From Osedax fenrisi (taxonomy: Eukaryota > Annelida > Polychaeta > Sabellida > Siboglinidae), in contig OZ025243.1 in NCBI GenBank assembly GCA_964019155.1, forward strand, positions 6,171,365 through 6,235,364: a stretch of DNA of 64,000 bases, written 5' to 3'. The position numbers were made by a program, and so were the translations under genes. This document shows, piece by piece, positions 1 through 12,117 of the stretch. The notes under the pieces were generated by a model. The model saw only the letters and a program-made list of their open reading frames with translations, made no database searches and was not told where the DNA came from. Position 1 is the stretch's first letter. Each line of letters opens with the position of its first letter.

Positions 1-2
1 TA

Positions 3-1010
3 CTAATAAGAGCTATAAAATCTCTTCACAGTAACTCAAAAGCGCAAGTAATAACGCCTGATGGAATCACTGAAACTTTCCTTATTCAAAACGGAGTACT
101 GCAAGGAGACACTCTAGCTCCATTCCTATTCATTATAGCTTTAGACTATGCTATGCGACTAGCAATAGATGGACGAGAGAGCGAAATAGGTTTTGAAATA
201 GCAAGAAAGAAAAGTAGGAGACATCCAGCAGTAAATGTTACAGATTTCAGCTATGCAGACGACGTAGCTCTTATTAGTAAAAATATTGAAGAAGCACAAA
301 TATTGCTTCAGAGAGTAGAAGAAGAATGTGGAAATATAGGTCTAAAGATAAACTGTAAAAAGACAGAAGCCATGTATTTCGGTATAGACAATAACCAACA
401 TATACACACCATACTCAATAATGAAATCAAAATAGTAGATAACTTTAAATATCTAGGGTCATGGATGCAAAGCTCAGAAAAAGACTTCAATATTCGTAAA
501 GCACTAGCCTGGTCAGCCGCTAATAAGATGAAGAAATTATGGAAATCAAGCATAAGAGACTCACTTAAAGTTAGAATATTCAGGGCTACGATTGAAACAA
601 TATACACATATGGTGCTGAAACATGGACAACTACAAAAACTATGAATAAACGAATAGATGGATGTTACACCAGACTTCTCCGAATGGCTTTAAACATATC
701 CTGGAAAGATAAAATCAATAACATAACGCTATATAATGGACTCTCAAGAATATCTGAAGTAATAAAAGAAAGAAGACTAAAACTTGCAGGTCATTTGATG
801 AGACACGACAACGAAATGGCTCATAAACTTGTCCTATGGGAACCGACAAATGGTAGTGCAAGAAGAGGTCGCAAAACCATCACTTTTGTAGATAATCTAA
901 GAGAAGACATAGGACTAGACGATATAAATGAGATAAAGACGATGATGTTGGACAGAGATGTTTGGAGAGATAATGCAAAGAAGAGTCGAGCGAGAGCTCG
1001 ACATAAGTAA
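3..1010 (+). CDS. Non-LTR retrotransposon reverse transcriptase, C-terminal part (RTE/craTA-like)
   Basis: The reading frame is open from base 3, so the ORF is cut by the window edge; the first Met at 153 is internal. Ahead of it comes the RT motif GVLQGDTLAPFLF (about 96-134), then the catalytic box YADDVAL (about 250-270), then a thumb and C-terminal region with FKYLGS, TYGAETWTTTK, RLKLAGHLMRHDN and a final DRDVWRDNAK. This order is typical of endonuclease-RT proteins of RTE-like non-LTR elements, which copy their RNA into chromosomal nicks. No stop or frameshift interrupts the visible 336 codons, so this copy is fairly young, unlike the decayed relatives at 24885-25770 and 52341-52475. 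The endonuclease half lies outside the window. RT identity is certain; the clade is inferred. Confidence 0.9.
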   Translation, partial: LIRAIKSLHSNSKAQVITPDGITETFLIQNGVLQGDTLAPFLFIIALDYAMRLAIDGRESEIGFEIARKKSRRHPAVNVTDFSYADDVALISKNIEEAQILLQRVEEECGNIGLKINCKKTEAMYFGIDNNQHIHTILNNEIKIVDNFKYLGSWMQSSEKDFNIRKALAWSAANKMKKLWKSSIRDSLKVRIFRATIETIYTYGAETWTTTKTMNKRIDGCYTRLLRMALNISWKDKINNITLYNGLSRISEVIKERRLKLAGHLMRHDNEMAHKLVLWEPTNGSARRGRKTITFVDNLREDIGLDDINEIKTMMLDRDVWRDNAKKSRARARHK

Positions 1011-1761
1011 GTAGTAAGTACTACGCACTGATACACATATAGGTGTGATCTATAGACTATACTAATGATGAGAGTTAACAACGGTTAACTAGTTAACAAC
1101 TTTATATACGAAATCTACAGACTTATTTTTAATCTTCCAAAACGAACACATGTGTATGCATACTACCGAATAAAAACTAAACTGGATTATATTTTAATTC
1201 ATTTTACAAACTCTAATTATTAAATATACTGCAATACATACTACACTTACTATATAAATGAAAAAATCATTTGAATTAGAAGATAACAATAATTTGAGGT
1301 AATCACATAATATAGACATGTGTTAGGATTGCGCACAGTCAATCAATTAACTAAGCATCTCACTGCAATAAATACTCAGGGAATATAATTAAAGAAGAAA
1401 CTCAAACACATTTACGATCAAACTACATAGATAATTATGTTAACATTACTAACTTACATTATGATCTACATAGATCATTATGTTAACAATACTAACTTAC
1501 ATTATGAACTGCATTTAATTTGAATACACTTAAATACATTTGAATACATTTGAATACATTTGAATACATTTGAATACCCTTGAATACATTTCCGAACTAT
1601 TTATTTGTATAATTATTATTGTTATTTTTTTATAATGGATGTCCTCATAACTTTATTATCATTATTATATCTAACTTCCGTACTAATTTATTATATATAT
1701 ATACACTTGCACATTCACACTGTGAATTTATTTCAAACTCACACATATATGTATACTAACA

Positions 1762-1795
<34 letters not shown>
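1011..1795. other. AT-rich spacer with two short tandem repeats
   Basis: No gene seen. A 44-bp tandem pair (about 1425-1515) contains TATGTTAACA and ACTTACATTATGA in each copy. A 10-bp repeat (unit TTTGAATACA, about seven copies) lies at about 1519-1590. A (TA)n run at about 1769-1795 abuts the following SINE. The first 100 bases are probably the 3' UTR of the retrotransposon. Confidence 0.6.
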
Positions 1796-1800
<5 letters not shown>

Positions 1801-2097
1801 ATTGTTATTGTTATTTTTATTTGGTAGAGTCCTTTCACCCCATCTAGGAACTTAGATGAAGTTTTCACTTATAACCATATGTGGCTCTAATATCCCTTCG
1901 AAGCCGCTTTCATGTTAAAGCATCCATGGTTTTAACGAGAGCCGATCATTTATGTATACACAATTATATAAGATCACTTCTAAATAATATTTTAAGACCC
2001 ATTTTATAAATTAATTAATGGTCCGGACGAGGATCGAACCCGTGTCCTACTGCTTGTGTGTCTGACACATTAGCCACTGAGCCACACAGGCAGTCAG
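1796..2097 (-). mobile_element. tRNA-derived SINE, family 1, near full length
   Basis: Read on the minus strand it starts with a tRNA-like head: box A TGGCTCAGTGG, then box B GGTTCGATCC, ending CCTCGTCCGGACCAT. A shared body follows (GAGAGCCGATC region, CCATGGATGC, GCGGCTTCGAAGGGA), then the 3' end TTATAAGTGAAAACTTCATC with GTTCCTAGATGGGGTGAAAG and an (AACAAT)n tail. Both sides run into (TA)n. The same body recurs at seven other places in this window. Confidence 0.9.

Positions 2098-2098
<1 letters not shown>

Positions 2099-2137
<39 letters not shown>
2099..2137. repeat. (TA)n microsatellite
   Basis: About 19 uninterrupted TA units directly beside the tRNA head of the preceding SINE. Comparable runs of ten or more TA units occur at about 2471-2505, 3857-3886, 4572-4604, 5202-5229, 7321-7352, 8940-8968, 9240-9281, 10802-10838, 14354-14408, 15845-15873, 24331-24361, 26893-26919, 27337-27363, 31331-31362, 32160-32200, 32800-32826, 34172-34202, 37068-37100, 47868-47926, 58679-58708, 58764-58808 and 62156-62183. 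Confidence 0.95.
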
Positions 2138-2140
<3 letters not shown>

Positions 2141-2189
2141 GACACATGTATCTAAGCGGGTGCCAATTAGAGGCGGCCATTATCGAGGT

Positions 2190-2280
2190 GATTACCACGT
2201 GATGACGTTGATAACTGAGCCGTGATCACGTGACTCGGCTATAGTTGAATCACGTGACGTACGCATCGCATCACGTGTGC
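2190..2280. promoter_or_regulatory. Cluster of four CACGTG palindromes
   Basis: CACGTG occurs at 2196, 2227, 2251 and 2272, mostly as TCACGTGA/C, in a GC-richer patch of otherwise AT-rich DNA. CACGTG is the E-box core bound by bHLH-ZIP proteins. No gene start is visible here, so function is only possible. The patch could equally be part of a decayed repeat. Confidence 0.3.
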
Positions 2281-2468
2281 CGTACGCTTATTGCATTATC
2301 GGAACGCAGTGAAGGCTATAGTCATTGTGTTTACGCAATACGTACACTGAAAAGTGTACAATGTATAGTGTACAATGTACACATTATTTACACCGTAGAT
2401 ATATGTACATTGTACAGATAGATTCAGTGTATATATGTATGTATTATATCGTCGTGAATATAGTCATG

Positions 2469-2510
<42 letters not shown>

Positions 2511-2792
2511 TTGTTATATCGTAAGTACTGTATTACATAATACTTGTATTCTCTCTTACGTAATTAGATATGCAGCCTCTCCTCCTCTTCGCATATCATC
2601 TCTTCCTATAGCTATATATAGATTGCTACAGCGGTTAAAAATAGCTCCTTTCCATCCGATACGCGATGGACCTATCGTGACCGCGTTCGGCTTGGGTTTC
2701 TTTACAGATGTTTCCGGGTACACTCTCCATTACCGCAGGGTGACTGGCCTCCCCCTCCCCTCCCACCGAATCCTTATACATCCGGTAGTAAC

Positions 2793-2988
2793 TAGTGATG
2801 TAAATGATTCCGAGCGTTTTAATGCTGAGCCGAGACTTTAATTTTCGGGGAAAAAACGAGCCTGATCCGAGCCGAGACTTTAGCCAAACGAGCCCGAGCC
2901 GAGTTGAGACTTTAGGTAACTGATACTGAGACTACATCGATGCTTTAGATTTGACTGGCATCATTACAGCATCATTACAGCATCACTA
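2793..2988. mobile_element. hAT-type MITE, family A, copy 1
   Basis: Ends are TAGTGATG and CATCACTA. The flanking 8 bp are GTAGTAAC (2785-2792) and GTATTAAC (2989-2996), a 7 of 8 match, as expected for a hAT target-site duplication. The inside contains several degenerate GAGCCGAGACTTTA units and a GGGGAAAAAACGAGC stretch, with no coding capacity. A second copy is at 8237-8401. Confidence 0.8.
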
Positions 2989-2996
2989 GTATTAAC

Positions 2997-3850
2997 TATA
3001 CACCTATAGTGCTAAAACATATAGGCACACTTACGTATGGTTATCCACTGCGATCACATGGTGTGAGCACGTGGTGTGATGACGTCATCCTAGTGACACA
3101 ATAAGCTGATAGATATTACGCGGACCATGTTGATGTGTTACCTGTCCGTATTCATATGTGAAACATCCCGCGCATGCGTAACTGACTATATAGCTGAAGT
3201 CGTACAAAGATTTTATGAAGGAAAATCTTGCTTCGGAATATTTTAAAATGCTTCGCAGAATCTTTGTGTCGTAGTTATAGACAATATATTGTAAAAGATA
3301 TACCATTAAAGATACATCACTCCATATATGGGTATATATCCTACCACCAGTAATTAGCAGTTAATCACTCCGCCCCTTCTAACAGTTATATCGTCACTTA
3401 ACTATATTTAGGTTCGACGGGGTTCGTATGAAATATTGTTTTCTATGTTCTATACGTGTTCTTAAATTACATGACATATTACTTAGCTTCTATTCATATC
3501 ATATATATATTTATAATTTAAAAAATAAGTAACATATTATTTTGTTATATAGTAGAAAGTAACACTTGTTTTCTTACTTATATAATTAATTATTAAAAAC
3601 CCGTTTTTTACATTTTAAAGTATAGATTGATATAAATGTACATTATAAACAACACATTTATCCGAAATAGTAACCTATCTAGGATCTACATTGGCGGTGG
3701 CGTTGTTCGTGCTATGTTTACTAAATCTAGTTACATGATTTCGTGTAATTTTTACATATCTTTCCTTAGAAATATAAGTTGCGATATAACTAAGTATACT
3801 TGCTAGCGATGTAATTGGAGTAAAGATATACGTAGTATGTGTATACATAT

Positions 3851-3891
<41 letters not shown>

Positions 3892-4561
3892 TTATACATA
3901 AATACATAATTATTTTCGAGATTAAATATTTCTATTGTTGTGTCTTTGGTAATATTTATTATTATAGTATATGTTTCAATATAATATATTATATTATTAT
4001 TATGTATTATAATTATAGCATATATAATAACGGGTTCGAAGATACACGAGATCTATTTGGTTATAAGTAAAAACTTCATCTAATTATTGGATATGATGAT
4101 AGAATAACAGTTATAATAAATAGTAGAATCAATAATAAATAAAATTTTCAAAAGAGTGTTTCATTTCTCTGAGCATATTTATAAAACTATCATTCTCCGT
4201 GTATCGTGAAAGTAGTTATCCGAGTAGCTGTGAAAGTAAATGAGTTTGTGTTGTAAGTGTAATTCATTATGATTAACTTACGGTGTTGTATGCGGTATAC
4301 CTATATAACCATAGTTATAGCAGTATAGTCATGGCTATAGATATAGGTGTTAATATTACTATCATTCGCTATTACCATTACCGTGTTATGGCAGTGTTCG
4401 AAGTATCGAGGTTTCGTTATATAAACATGTCGTTGTGATAAGGTTCAGGTGTTGATGTTTACCTGGTAATGTGGCCAGAATTATTCTGATAAATGCATAT
4501 TGTACTTTATGAAATATTAATCATATATATATATATGTATTTATTTATGTATATATATATG

Positions 4562-4609
<48 letters not shown>

Positions 4610-5198
4610 TATAAAATGTATATACATGTATAAACTAATATATGGATTATCTAACCTGCTAATAGGGTAAGCACTATCACCTATAGGTAGGTATGCATGT
4701 TTAGCGCCACCTCAGTAAATAGACGTATGTATTATTAACAAGATTCAAGTGGCGCGCCCGTACGTATATTAAGTGTATCGATTGTTTGCGTGGGCACCTT
4801 TACGAGTGCGTGTGTGCGTGTGCGTGTGCGTGTGTGCGTGTGTGCGCGTGTGTGTGCGTGTAGGCGTATGTGTGTGCGTGTGTGCGTGTGTGCGTGTGTG
4901 TGCGTGTGTGTGCGTATAGGCGTATAGGTATGTTGTTTACTAACTGTTGTTTCGCACGGCTTCATATGCTTCTTATTCTGTAGATTTACCGTTAATTAGA
5001 CGACGATGTAAGTCTTCTTGTAGTTATGTTGCTCAGTCGTTGTTTTAGTTATTATATTTTATAACTGTAGTTATATTTTAGTTGTATATTAGTTATTATA
5101 TTTTTGTAGTGAGTAAAAAGGGTGTCAAGAATGTTTGTTCAATAACAATTCATCCTAAATATAATTACTAACTTTTAAAATATGATACATATATGCAT

Positions 5199-5232
<34 letters not shown>

Positions 5233-5640
5233 GATATACGCAGACACAATTTAATATAAATATAGCCTACTTGCTTTACGGTAAACTTCTCGATAATTAA
5301 ATAAGCATATGTCAATATGTCGATATGTCCACAATCTATCTGACAGTAACAATTCATATACCGATTCGAATTTCTAGTGGATACTTTCTTTGGGCTGTTA
5401 TGTCATCATTTAATACGATTTATGCATATCATTACTAATGAGTCATTACTATTACTATTATAATTAATATACACTACCTTTTGATACGCGGCTTTCTGTT
5501 GAACTTATACTATGAAGGTACTCTTATATTTAAGACACATTTGATTTCTTAATTTTATTCTTAATACTAGAGTCATCACGACTACCTATGTAGAATGTTG
5601 ATATCTTAGTTACTTACTTACAATATATATATATATATAT
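2997..5640. other. Intergenic AT-rich DNA with simple repeats
   Basis: No gene recognised. Contents: an imperfect hairpin around CAAAGATT at 3195-3285, a SINE family 1 tail remnant at about 4050-4112 (GGTTATAAGTAAAAACTTCATC), (TA)n at 3857-3886 and 4572-4604, a GT-rich array (GTGTGCGTGTGTGC type) at about 4805-4922, and (TA)n at 5202-5229. Short open frames here are just stop-free microsatellite. Confidence 0.6.
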
Positions 5641-5897
5641 AGTTTTATTGTTATTTTTATTTTTATTTGGTGGAGTCCATTTATCCCATCCAGGAATTTA
5701 GATGAAGTTTTCACTTATAACCATATACGGCTCTAATTTCATTCGAAGCCGCTCATGTTAAGGCATCCATGGTTATAACGAGAGCCGTTCATTTATTTAC
5801 ACAATTATATAAGATCACTTATAAATATTATTTTAAGACCCATTTTATAAAATTAATTAATGTCGAACCCGTATTCTACTTCTTGTGTGTCTCACTA
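5641..5897 (-). mobile_element. SINE family 1, copy with a damaged tRNA head
   Basis: On the minus strand the body matches the copy at 1796-2097: GAGAGCCG, CCATGGATGCC, TTATAAGTGAAAACTTCATC, then TGGATGGGATAAATGGACTC and an (AAATAACAAT) tail. The tRNA-derived head lacks the GGTCCGGACGAGG part of box B and stops at GTGTGTCTCAC, next to a short (TA)n. This copy is older. Confidence 0.85.
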
Positions 5898-6066
5898 TAT
5901 ATATACATTAAGTTAATAACGATATATAATGAAAATATATACACATTATATTATTCTTTAGCATTGTTGTAATACCATATTGTAATATTTACATAATGCA
6001 TGTACCACGTGACGGGATCACGGGTTATTGCATAACGATAACAATTCATATGACGTAACAATATAC

Positions 6067-6101
6067 TCTCCGCCGCTGCTGCCGCCGCTGCTGCCGCTGC
6101 G
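6067..6101. repeat. GCC/GCT triplet repeat
   Basis: About eleven triplets of CCGCTGCTGCCGCCG type. On the minus strand they read as poly-alanine in a short open frame, but nothing around them supports a gene. Confidence 0.8.
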
Positions 6102-6194
6102 ATAACCGTGTAATAGATATGATTAAATACACGGCGAGACCACGTGACTGGTATTCCGATACGCATGCGCAATACCGTCCGATATGTCACGTGC

Positions 6195-6430
6195 ACAAAC
6201 CCTGACGTATAATCATGTGTAGTCACGTGTCACATCTAGTCACGTGTCATGTATATTCGCGTTCCATCTAGTCACGTGTCATGTGTATTCACGTGAAATC
6301 TAGTCACATGTCATGTGTAGTCGAGTGTCACATCTAGTCACGTGTCACGTATATCCACGTGCCATCTAGTCACGTGTAGTCAAGTGTCACATCTAGTCAC
6401 GTGTTGTCATGTGTCACATCTAGTTACATG
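6195..6430. repeat. CACGTG-rich minisatellite
   Basis: About seven degenerate units of roughly 30-35 bp built on TAGTCACGTGTCACATC and GTCATGTGTATTCACGTG. Nearly every unit carries one or two CACGTG or CATGTG palindromes, so the array holds a dense set of potential E-boxes. No gene is adjacent. Confidence 0.75.
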
Positions 6431-7316
6431 TCGGTTGAATATTATCGCTAGAGAAATCATAATGTCATATTAAAAAGCAATACGAGTTACACCTCCACCG
6501 TATAACTACGGTGAACAGTACATACATCGTAGTTCGTTGTTAGCGACATCTCTCGGGAACAATTGCGTAATCACTTTGACCCGGACCGCGTAATATTCCT
6601 ACGCGACCCTAATTATATTATTACATCACGTGACATAATTGTTATGTAAACACCAGCCACGCGTACATCAAGGTCACACGATACTTCAAGGTCACACGAT
6701 ACATCTTCAGCGCGGTCAACACAATTAATTCGCTTAGTTTCTACAACTATATAGATATATGTATACATACGTATATATATATACGTATATATACGTATAC
6801 AAGTTTATATATACGGGTACTATTTATATTATAGTAGGTTCATTTTAATATATTTATTTATTATTTGAAATGTATATAGTATTAATAAAAATGTAGATTT
6901 TTTCATATAATAATAGTACTATTCCATTTATCGGCAAAATAAGTATATCACAATTATCAATATCAATAATAACATATACATTTGAATTTTATATTATTAT
7001 TTAATAGCGGATAATTGTGTATATAGAATTTTAATATTAATAACATATACTTTATATATTATAGCCTATCTTTATCTAACGACTTAGGAAACAATTCAAT
7101 ATTCACCGATTTGCATTAGGTATTAACTGTTTACATTAGGTTTTACATCATATTGTTATGTAATAACTTATTTAATATTATAATTAAATAAAATCCTTCA
7201 AAGTGATTTTTATTATGTTATGATTTATCGGAAATACTTCAAATTACGTCATTTGAAATCTCCTCACTGCAGTGCCTATAGTTTATATGGATATGTATAG
7301 CTATATACATAGCTAA

Positions 7317-7356
<40 letters not shown>

Positions 7357-8045
7357 ATGACTAAAGCTATATAAACTAGTATAAACTAGCTTATAAGGAT
7401 TGTGTCAGATATCATATCAAATAGTACTCATATTTTACGTGGACTATAGTCCAACATATATGTTATACTATATATAGGTGTGTGTGAGAGTATGTATGTG
7501 ATAGTGTGGATATGTGTGCGTTTGTGTGAATGTGTGTGTGTGTGATACATTCTAGATACCTACACATTTCCCTCTACACAAGAACCCTCTAACATAACCA
7601 CAATACATCACGTGTCCTAATCCTATTTCAATAACAATAGCCGTAATATCATCCGCTCTATATCTTCCCCACATGATTAAAACCATCAATCTCCGATATC
7701 TAGGTTCAATAAGAAACTGTTTTATTTTCACTGATGATATTCTGAGTAACCTCAATAATATCCTATCCTATAGGCTCAGATATCTCTATACATTAGGCCT
7801 CACTTCTACTAATTCACCTTCCTACCGCTTTATCTTCTCGACCATCGCTACCATACATATCCTCCATATCTTATACAATTCCATCGCAAGTTAATTATTC
7901 TCTTTCCGTAGATGCTATTATCCTTATGTAACATCCATCCTCATTAAACGGCACTAACTCCCCACCAATAAAATCTAATGTATAAAATATTCCTGCTAGT
8001 TCAAAACTACTACCAGCACAAACACCTAGACTATCTCGCTGAACT
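6431..8045. other. AT-rich spacer
   Basis: No gene recognised. (TA)n lies at 7321-7352, flanked by near-mirror TAGCTAAAACTATATA and TATAGTCATGACTAAAGC sequences. A GT-rich run is at about 7480-7542. Confidence 0.5.
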
Positions 8046-8168
8046 CATCTATCTATATTCCGCCACTATCTCTATATTCCGCCACTATCTCTATATTCCG
8101 CCACTATCTCAATATTCTGCCACTATCTCTATATTCCGCTACTATCTCTATATTCCGCCACTCTCACC
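8046..8168. repeat. 19-bp minisatellite
   Basis: Six to seven copies of CTATATTCCGCCACTATCT with one or two substitutions per copy. Confidence 0.85.
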
Positions 8169-8236
8169 TAACTCGATCATCTTCAATATTACATGAATGG
8201 TATTTGCACTCCCACGATACCGTGCTTGGTCCATAC

Positions 8237-8401
8237 TAGTGATGCCTAGCTTTTGATGCTGAGCCTAATCTTTTAGTTTTTGATGCAGATCCGAGACTTT
8301 CATTTTCGGAAAAAAAAACGAGCCCGAGCCGAGTTGAGACTTTAGGTAACTGAGACTGAGACTACATCATTCTTTAGATTTGAGCATCATTTACATCACT
8401 A
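8237..8401. mobile_element. hAT-type MITE, family A, copy 2
   Basis: Ends TAGTGATG and CATCACTA. Flanks are GTCCATAC (8229-8236) and ATCCATAC (8402-8409), a 7 of 8 bp target-site duplication. Inside, GAGCCGAGTTGAGACTTTAG and a following GTAACTGA are shared with copy 1 at 2793-2988. It is about 30 bp shorter than that copy. Confidence 0.8.
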
Positions 8402-8409
8402 ATCCATAC

Positions 8410-8932
8410 CTATAGGTATACCCCATAGCTACTAAACTTTCTATCTTGTCCACTCCATTCATTGTACACTTTACAATGTACAGTCTGTACATGACACATA
8501 GTTAGGCTATAGCCTATATATAGCCTATAGGCTATTGTATACAACTCACGAATATTCTATGAACTCATCCCTTAACCACCTAGCACTATAACATCGAGCG
8601 CTTGCGTCACTTACGAATACAATAATCATTCTCCCGCTATATGACGCTACCCGTAATGCACAATAAGCGTGGTTGCTAAGCGACCATACCGCCCCGTCTC
8701 CCCGATGTGGGCCAAAGTGCACATCGTTAATCGTGCGATAATAGGTCATCATTTATCATCTTTATGTAATTATCGCTAATTAGCGCATTGTATTCTTCTA
8801 TAATATATCGCCTATTGTACGGTAGACAATGCCTTACGGTGTGCTGATCAGCATCGATACTGGTATACACATAGTAATTACATTATAATTATAAATATTA
8901 AATTACGTTTAAACATTATGCAATGATTGATT

Positions 8933-8970
<38 letters not shown>

Positions 8971-9237
8971 CGATAGGTTTCTCTATGTCTACCTTCACAT
9001 AACTGCAGTACCCATATAACGCGCTTAATATAACGTATCAGTCTATTGTTGTTTACTGGAATATATGAATAATAACATATAGTTTATTAATATGAATATT
9101 AACATGGATATTAATATGACGACTTTAGTATATTTGTATAGAAATGAATTAGTGTAGATATATAATTCTATTATAAATATTTATGTTTAAAAAAATAAAT
9201 AGCATATATATATTGTTGTATACAATATTATTATATG

Positions 9238-9285
<48 letters not shown>

Positions 9286-9534
9286 AATATATAGGTATGT
9301 ATACATATATGTAATTATTAATTACTAATCAATATGAATTATTAATATGACATTTATAATTTATTCGCTAATTATTAATATTATAACCGGATGTAAGCAC
9401 GCAGTATCGAAGTATTTATCAAAAATAATATTCTTACAATATATAGTTATTAAGATTTAACGTATTTCTAGATACAGGTGTATTATAATATATTAATTAG
9501 TTTCAATAAATAAATATATGTATATATATATATG

Positions 9535-9584
<50 letters not shown>

Positions 9585-10353
9585 CACGCATATACACGTA
9601 TTATATATAATAGTGTATTCTAAATGTCAAATATATACGTGGTAGTGTATGAGTCAAGGTCAAATGATCACGTGTTCTGAAATATTTGTGTAAAAGATCG
9701 TCTATCAACAAAATAAACTTATTTTGTATTGTATTAATACACTTTTTTGCTAATATAATTATTTATAAATATTTAAATTTATAAATTATTTGCAGACGAA
9801 GATATCCGAAGTATACTTACGAAGTACGCTATAGAGAGTTTATTTCATACTATAATATGAACGAATGAAGTTTTTAGACAACGTCTAAAGAGGACAACCT
9901 CTGAAAGCGATCAGATTTATTTATTCGAATATATATATATATATATATAACAGTTATGGATAATATAATAGTTCAGTAATAAACTGTACGTAAACATTTA
10001 CGAACGCATGCACAGTATTGAGAACGTACGCGCGCTCGTGCGTAGTTGTCATGCGCTCGCACCTGCAGGTCGAGTTAGCCGTGCCCTCACCTGCATGTCG
10101 AGTTAGCCGTGCCCTCACCTACGTAATACTATAACATGTGCGATACACGACACCAGGTGACGTCATACTTAGTGACATCATTCACGTTCACGACGGCGGC
10201 TAACAATTAATAATGTAACGCTCGCTAAACAGTGGGATTATCAGCGGCTCTTTTTATTAGTGGTCATCTCTTCATTATTCTCATCATCTCGCAAGTATAT
10301 ATATATATTTATTGAAATCACAAATATATATATAAATAATATATATATATATA
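8410..10353. other. Intergenic DNA with two GC-richer patches
   Basis: No gene recognised. The 8546-8752 patch has a 68-codon open frame on the minus strand without a recognisable domain. (TA)n is at 8940-8968 and 9240-9281, and a complex TATATG/TA array at about 9515-9580. A GC-richer patch at 10010-10260 has a 31-bp tandem pair (10055-10120, unit core GTCGAGTTAGCCGTGCCCTC) and a CRE-like GGTGACGTCATA at about 10156. Confidence 0.5.
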
Positions 10354-10612
10354 TATTGAATACAATACAAATAGCGGATACATTTGGACCCCACAAGAAG
10401 TCATAGACTTTTACATGTTATAAATAACTTCGAGGGGCCCGGACAATACAATATAAATAGTAACATTTCTTTTCTTGTTTTTTGATTTATCGTTTATTAA
10501 GTTATTGATAAAAACAAGATAAAACAAGAACTGCCTGGAGTCGAACTCGAGACCTCTGGCTTAGTAGCTTTGGGGGTCCCACTTATGCATCGACCCAAGA
10601 CAGTGTGTATAT
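10354..10612 (-). mobile_element. tRNA-derived SINE, family 2
   Basis: On the minus strand a tRNA-like head (box A-like GATGCATAAGTGGG, box B GAGTTCGACTCC, near 10525-10600) is followed by a unique body (GTCCGGGCCCCTCGAAG, CTTCTTGTGGGGTCC) and a 3' end GTATTGTATTCAATATATA running into (TA)n. The body does not resemble family 1. Only one copy is seen in this window. Confidence 0.6.
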
Positions 10613-10794
10613 ATATATTAATATACATCACTAACCTCGCAGATACTCGGACATCTCGCCCTCACTGACCAATCGGTGTATCGTCACATCGTTATTCCGA
10701 AATGTCTTATTCCATATTAGGTTAGCTTTATTATCTAAACCTTTCTAACATTGCGCATGTCATCATATAACTATAACGAATCATCTAATATTAA

Positions 10795-10842
<48 letters not shown>

Positions 10843-10898
10843 TATATAATTGTGAGTGTAGGCTATCATGTTAAGGAAGCAGACAAAAAAGCACGGGA

Positions 10899-11102
10899 CA
10901 TGGCTCACACGGACTAATTCAACGGATCATAAAATAATATTTAGAAGTGATTTTATATGATTTTGTAAAACAATTATCGTTCTAGAAACCATGGATACCT
11001 TAACATTAGAGCATATCGAAGGGACATTATAAATATTTAATTATAAGTGAACACTTCATCTAAGTTCCTGATTTAACAGAAAGGACTTCACGAAAATAAA
11101 AC
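10899..11102 (+). mobile_element. SINE family 1, diverged copy
   Basis: Recognisable pieces in order: GGCTCACACGGACTAATT (ruined head), AGAAGTGATTTTATATGA, AAACCATGGATACCTTAACA, TCGAAGGGACATTA, then TTATAAGTGAACACTTCATC and AGTTCCTG. The tail is eroded. An old insertion. Confidence 0.75.
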
Positions 11103-11302
11103 TATCATGTATATGTATATAATATGTATAATATATATGTATATAATATGTATACATTATTGTAAAATAAACATTACACTATATTCATACAAATGTATAA
11201 TTATGAATTTAATGTACACATTAATATATACTATAACCAAAGATTGTGCGAATCCACCTTAGACAATCTAAGCTATAACTTCACCGCTATTCTAGTACTA
11301 CG

Positions 11303-11347
11303 ATACCACCTTGACCAACACCCACCTTGACCAACACCCACCTTGAA
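11303..11347. repeat. 16-bp tandem triplet
   Basis: Three copies of CACCTTGACCAACACC, the last one imperfect. Confidence 0.8.
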
Positions 11348-11379
11348 CATTACGCAGGTTCTCGGGAACTTAGTACATA

Positions 11380-11631
11380 CACTCGTACCGAATAGGCGTG
11401 GCTAACTACATCAGGTGATCATCCCTGGCGAGTGAACTTAAACCTAGCGAGTGAACGCGGTGACGATAAGTGATTGACAACCGTCTCCCCTACGTTTGCC
11501 TCACGCCCCGTTTTAATCCCACGTGATCGCGCGCGCTCGTTACCACGTGACTCGAGTGACTCACGCGCTATGTCCTGTCCGGCGTACACGTGACCTTGAT
11601 GATTTCACTGCCGTGTGTCACGTGCTGAGAC
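11380..11631 (+). promoter_or_regulatory. Candidate promoter / 5' UTR of the receptor gene
   Basis: This GC-rich stretch directly precedes the ATG of the signal-peptide exon. It has CACGTG at about 11523, 11545, 11588 and 11620, CpG-rich GATCGCGCGCGCTCG, and a possible GC box (CACGCCCCG). An in-frame TGA at 11626-11628 shows that the reading frame cannot extend upstream of the ATG. No TATA box at a convincing distance was seen. Assignment rests on position and composition. Confidence 0.4.
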
Positions 11632-11715
11632 ATGCGTACTGACCTAGTCTCGATAATCACCGTCATGATAGCCGCCGTTATCGCTGCCATTACAGCTCAA
11701 ACCAATTACGAGTTA
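11632..11715 (+). CDS. Receptor exon 1: start codon and signal peptide
   Basis: 28 codons from ATG 11632, which follows an in-frame TGA by one codon. The peptide begins MRTDLVSIITVM, continues with an Ala/Ile-rich hydrophobic stretch ending AAITA, then QTNYEL: a typical signal peptide with likely cleavage after AITA. Two donors are possible: TTA|gtacgc at 11715 (phase 0, fits an exon 2 start at 13539) or GG|gttaac at 11738 (phase 2, fits an exon 2 start at 13535 and adds nine residues). Assignment rests on position, composition and phase, since signal peptides are not conserved. Another small exon between this and exon 2 cannot be excluded. Confidence 0.55.
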
Positions 11716-12117
11716 GTACGCCGCGGTTACTATGCAGGGTTAACCTTTGAACCCTGTATCTTAGTGTAACTTAACAGCTATCGATAACCTATTATTAACC
11801 TAGTAACCTATTAACATAATAGACGCCTATTTATAGAAATTCATACAATATTGTATATTATCAATAATTATTAATATGAGGTTCAAGGTTATAGGGCTCA
11901 AAGGTTAACCATAACTGGTGATCCATGTTCACATGATAATTTAATAAAATAATTGTATTTACTAATGAATAATTAATATATATATATATATTTAAATCGT
12001 ACAAACTAGTTCAAATCCTGCTGTATACACATGTGTACATAGGGTAGACTATTAAGGTAGACACGACGACTAATTATAGCCGCATAACATCGTAAGCCTT
12101 ACTAAGCGTAATTACTA

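Noticed and set aside
8546..8752. 68-codon minus-strand frame in a GC-richer patch
   Set aside because: No recognisable domain, no splice or promoter context; noted only as a patch.
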